46,170 nt of DNA from an uncultured Prevotellaceae bacterium (GTDB lineage Bacteria; Bacteroidota; Bacteroidia; Bacteroidales; Bacteroidaceae). Below the pieces are notes generated by a model. The model saw nothing but the letters and a program-made list of their open reading frames with translations. It ran no database searches and was not told the DNA's origin. The DNA lies in assembly GCA_902784615.1 (NCBI GenBank), contig CACZVN010000023.1, positions 1 to 46,170 of the forward strand. The letters run 5' to 3'. Positions 45,430 to 46,170 of the stretch are shown here, in pieces; the first letter of the stretch is position 1; the number at the start of each line of letters is the position of its first letter. Made by a program: the position numbers and the translations under genes.

Positions 45430-45524
45430 GGCTTTTAAGAAAACTACTGTCCATTACTGTCCACTGTCCAATGAAAAACTGTTTGATGATCTTTGTTCTT
45501 GCCATACCTTAAAATATTTGGCGG

Positions 45525-45532
45525 CAAAGGTA
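45525..45532 (-). promoter_or_regulatory. -7 element upstream of the S41 remnant
   Basis: TACCTTTG on the minus strand, 20 bp before the ATG at 45505. It probably is the old promoter of the decayed operon. No clear -33 element. Confidence 0.5.
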
Positions 45533-45568
45533 CGAAATAAAGCAATACGTTTCCCGAAAATCCCAAAC

Positions 45569-45728
45569 CCAGGATAAACCTAAAATCAAGTAGCCTCGTT
45601 ATGGGCCACGGTTTAAGGGGTTGGATAATAAGGACTCCTTTTTGAAAATTAAGGACTCCTTAATTTCCAAAAAGGGCTCCTTAATTTTTCGTTCTTAGGT
45701 CGGGTCTGGGAATTTAGGTTTATCCTGG
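45569..45728. mobile_element. 160-bp MITE-like element with 16-bp terminal inverted repeats
   Basis: CCAGGATAAACCTAAA (45569-45584) and its exact complement (45713-45728) bound a non-coding 160-bp segment. Inside are three direct copies of AAGGACTCCTT (45630, 45651, and the variant AAGGGCTCCTT at 45672), exactly 21 bp apart; the middle copy lies in a perfect 21-nt palindrome (45646-45666). No clear target-site duplication was found. It may be a miniature transposon or a regulatory region. Confidence 0.6.
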
Positions 45729-45739
45729 CCTAGGACTTA

Positions 45740-45772
45740 TTGGGAAATGAAACGAAATAATTTGTATCTTTG
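45740..45772 (+). promoter_or_regulatory. promoter pointing into the nested palindrome
   Basis: TTG (45740-45742) and, 22 bases on, TATCTTTG (45765-45772). Transcription would begin about 45780 and run straight into the hairpin at 45794-45895. Confidence 0.5.
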
Positions 45773-45793
45773 CCACCAAATCAAAGAAAAATG

Positions 45794-45895
45794 GACGAAT
45801 TGACACATTTGACGAATTATTTCAAGGAATCCTCACGCGTACCGCGCACGCACGGTACGCGTGAGAAAGTTGCTAATAAATGTGTCAAATTCGTC
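45794..45895. repeat. nested inverted repeat with CACGCGTAC palindrome at the centre
   Basis: Outer arms GACGAATTGACACATTT (45794-45810) and its complement with one extra base (45878-45895). At the apex is a palindrome (45832-45865) with perfect 13-bp arms CTCACGCGTACCG and CGGTACGCGTGAG. The frame open across it has no features of a real protein. Confidence 0.8.
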
Positions 45896-45994
45896 AAATC
45901 TGTCAAATGTGCGACAGATTTTGAGCCTATGAGGCGAGTTTGTCGCAATATGGTTTTCGTGTCGCAACAAGTGAGATCGAAATATCGAAAAAAG
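45896..45994. other. spacer with a further TGCGACA/TGTCGCA inverted repeat
   Basis: No gene is seen. TGCGACA near 45910 can pair with TGTCGCA copies near 45940 and 45960. With 45506-45895 this makes a gene-free stretch of about 620 bp. Confidence 0.5.
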
Positions 45995-46026
45995 TTTGGA
46001 ATGGGGCGAAATCCGTCGTAACTTTG
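45995..46026 (+). promoter_or_regulatory. strong promoter for the gene at the right edge
   Basis: TTTG (45995-45998), 20 bases, TAACTTTG (46019-46026): the best consensus match in the window. About 100 bases of A-rich leader follow before the ATG, including heptamers ATTAACA, ATTAAAA, ATTAAAG (46095-46115). Confidence 0.75.
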
Positions 46027-46129
46027 CATCGTCAATCAGACAAAAAACGATCTGAGCGACAAAAGAGAATATAAACATTTAAAATAACAACAGTATTAAC
46101 AATTAAAAATTAAAGAAAGGAAACAAATT

Positions 46130-46170
46130 ATGGCAAAGACTCCAGTTTCAATGAAGATTGACGGTTACAA
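46130..46170 (+). CDS. start of an unidentified gene, cut by the window edge
   Basis: Thirteen codons are visible, MAKTPVSMKIDGY, in an open frame after a strong promoter and an A-rich leader typical of well-expressed Bacteroidetes genes. The family cannot be told from so short a piece. Confidence 0.6.
   Translation, partial: MAKTPVSMKIDGY

Larger units (their letters stand above)
44906..45505 (-). pseudogene. S41 peptidase remnant fused to a CxxC-rich tail
   Basis: An open frame of 199 codons that is not a normal gene. Codons about 1-88 run through two palindromic repeats and look random. Codons about 89-167 match the catalytic part of an S41 (C-terminal processing) peptidase: DVDRNLDGQFDEKD, then ALLVSPFSWSCGNMLPALL with the catalytic Ser region, then HTGGGSC. 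Codons about 170-199 are a zinc-finger-like end (CRGFGKTPDGRYTCTVCNGTG) that belongs to a different kind of protein. Both S41 ends are missing. A TACCTTTG element (45525-45532, minus strand) lies just upstream. Confidence 0.72.

Noticed and set aside
45770-46021. Open frame of about 83 codons across the nested palindrome
   Set aside because: It reads through inverted repeats and the downstream promoter and has no protein-like pattern; it is better explained as repeat DNA.

Overview
The window reads as a chromosomal segment of a Bacteroidales bacterium, most likely Prevotella or a close relative (inference from gene content and promoter type, not from a database search). It carries a complete type IX secretion core operon (porP, gldK, gldL, gldM, gldN). 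Promoters are of the Bacteroidetes kind (-33 TTTG, -7 TAnnTTTG), Shine-Dalgarno sites are absent, and leaders before ATG codons are A-rich. Other lineage markers are a DUF2723 membrane protein, a head-GIN lipoprotein, an S9 dipeptidyl-peptidase-like enzyme and a short HPF next to rpsU.

Layout. (1) 1-1.8 kb, minus strand: tRNA-Thr, hpf, xerC, rpsU, a translation and chromosome-maintenance cluster. (2) 1.9-3.8 kb, minus: an AbiE-type (type IV) toxin-antitoxin pair with a small secreted protein gene coupled downstream. (3) 4.1-7.7 kb, minus: an M24 aminopeptidase P coupled to a TonB-receptor-like outer-membrane protein. (4) 7.8-12 kb: malate dehydrogenase (broken), gamma-carbonic anhydrase, membrane metallophosphoesterase and a 5'-nucleotidase-like gene (broken near its end). 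(5) 11.9-16.8 kb: gltX-waaA on minus, divergent from a PgpH-like HD phosphodiesterase on plus. (6) 17-21.5 kb: a FadL/OmpP1-like porin, priA, and a small beta-barrel protein. (7) 21.5-28.3 kb, minus: the T9SS operon preceded by a head-GIN lipoprotein. (8) 28.4-36.2 kb: sensor histidine kinase on minus; then on plus a THUMP RNA methyltransferase, an S9 peptidase, purD and two membrane proteins. (9) 36.2-42.7 kb, plus: DUF2723 protein, polysaccharide deacetylase, GH3 glycosidase. (10) 42.7-46.2 kb: a repeat-rich, decayed region with a lipoprotein, a membrane protein, a gutted DUF4369/TlpA-type thioredoxin gene, an S41 peptidase remnant, several palindromic elements, and the start of a gene that runs off the right edge.

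Most of the window is ordinary housekeeping and cell-envelope DNA. The unusual content is non-coding: a 75-bp double-palindrome element lying in frame inside priA; a family of CACGCGTAC palindromes at 45.2-45.9 kb, two of which sit at the apex of larger unrelated inverted repeats; a 160-bp element with 16-bp terminal inverted repeats and three palindromic sites spaced exactly 21 bp; a repeat shared by two convergent intergenic spacers 33 kb apart; a perfect inverted repeat that covers the gldK start codon; and degenerate 7-bp tandem repeats at gene boundaries. Four genes carry apparent internal deletions or fusions. These may be real decay, or consensus or assembly errors if the sequence comes from a metagenome.
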